Source of the DNA: Planctomycetota bacterium
GTDB lineage: Bacteria; Planctomycetota; UBA8108
Assembly: GCA_016928605.1 (NCBI GenBank)
Contig: JAFGKN010000085.1
Location: 1-6,468 of the forward strand
Length of the DNA stretch: 6,468 nucleotides
Direction of reading: 5' to 3'
The position numbers were made by a program, and so were the translations under genes. Numbering within the stretch: position 1 is the stretch's first letter; each line of letters opens with the position of its first letter. Shown piece by piece: positions 6,466 through 6,468 of the stretch. Below the pieces are notes generated by a model, which did not search any database, was not told the DNA's origin, and saw nothing but the letters and a program-made list of their open reading frames with translations.

Positions 6466-6468
6466 TCA
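6466..6468 (-). other. Possible stop codon of an upstream gene
   Basis: The last three bases read TGA on the minus strand, 36 nt before the pilC ATG. In comparable clusters pilT or pilB precedes pilC, so this may be the end of that gene. Three bases cannot establish a reading frame. The intervening 6430-6465 shows no promoter-like boxes, only a small GACA-AGGC-TGTC inverted repeat and the pilC Shine-Dalgarno, which fits an operon interior. Confidence 0.25.

Overview
This is a GC-rich, gene-dense bacterial window in which every supported gene lies on the minus strand. Read 5'->3' on that strand (high to low coordinates) it holds a type IV pilus block: pilC (inner-membrane platform protein), pilS (membrane sensor histidine kinase) and pilR (sigma-54-dependent response regulator). 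Next comes a cobalamin-binding radical SAM enzyme and then, after the only sizeable gap, the first 117 codons of a family 2 glycosyltransferase that runs off the left edge. The order pilC-pilS-pilR is the one known from Geobacter/Myxococcus-type pil clusters (pilB-pilT-pilC-pilS-pilR-pilA). High GC, sigma-54 regulation and a multi-pass PilS suggest a Gram-negative-type bacterium, for example a deltaproteobacterial, acidobacterial or similar lineage. The phylum cannot be fixed from these 6.5 kb.

Layout: 6430-6468 is the short upstream region with a strong Shine-Dalgarno for pilC; the last three bases, read on the minus strand, are a TGA that could be the stop of an upstream gene. pilC (5164-6429) overlaps pilS (3402-5174) by 11 nt. 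pilS overlaps pilR (1973-3409) by 8 nt. pilR overlaps the radical SAM gene (531-1976) by 4 nt in an ATGA arrangement. These overlaps make one translationally coupled transcription unit of four genes very likely. The gap 354-530 separates it from the glycosyltransferase (1-353, partial). The gap contains compact GC hairpins just after the radical SAM stop codon, an AT-rich island that may be a promoter, and a perfect 10-bp inverted repeat in the probable leader of the glycosyltransferase gene.

How the genes fit together: PilC works with the PilB/PilT ATPases in pilus extension and retraction. PilS/PilR sense a membrane-level signal (pilin level in characterised systems) and activate sigma-54 promoters, classically that of pilA. 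No pilin gene follows pilR here. Instead the operon continues into a B12-dependent radical SAM enzyme whose sequence style resembles HpnJ-type proteins, followed by a glycosyltransferase. I read this as a pil regulatory operon joined to a cell-surface lipid or glycan modification locus. The link between the two is inference from gene order only.

Most of the window is canonical. I see no CRISPR array, mobile element, tRNA or rRNA, and no convincing new multi-gene defence or biosynthetic system. The points worth a second look are the translational coupling of the radical SAM gene to pilR, the missing pilA, and the structured 354-530 intergenic region.
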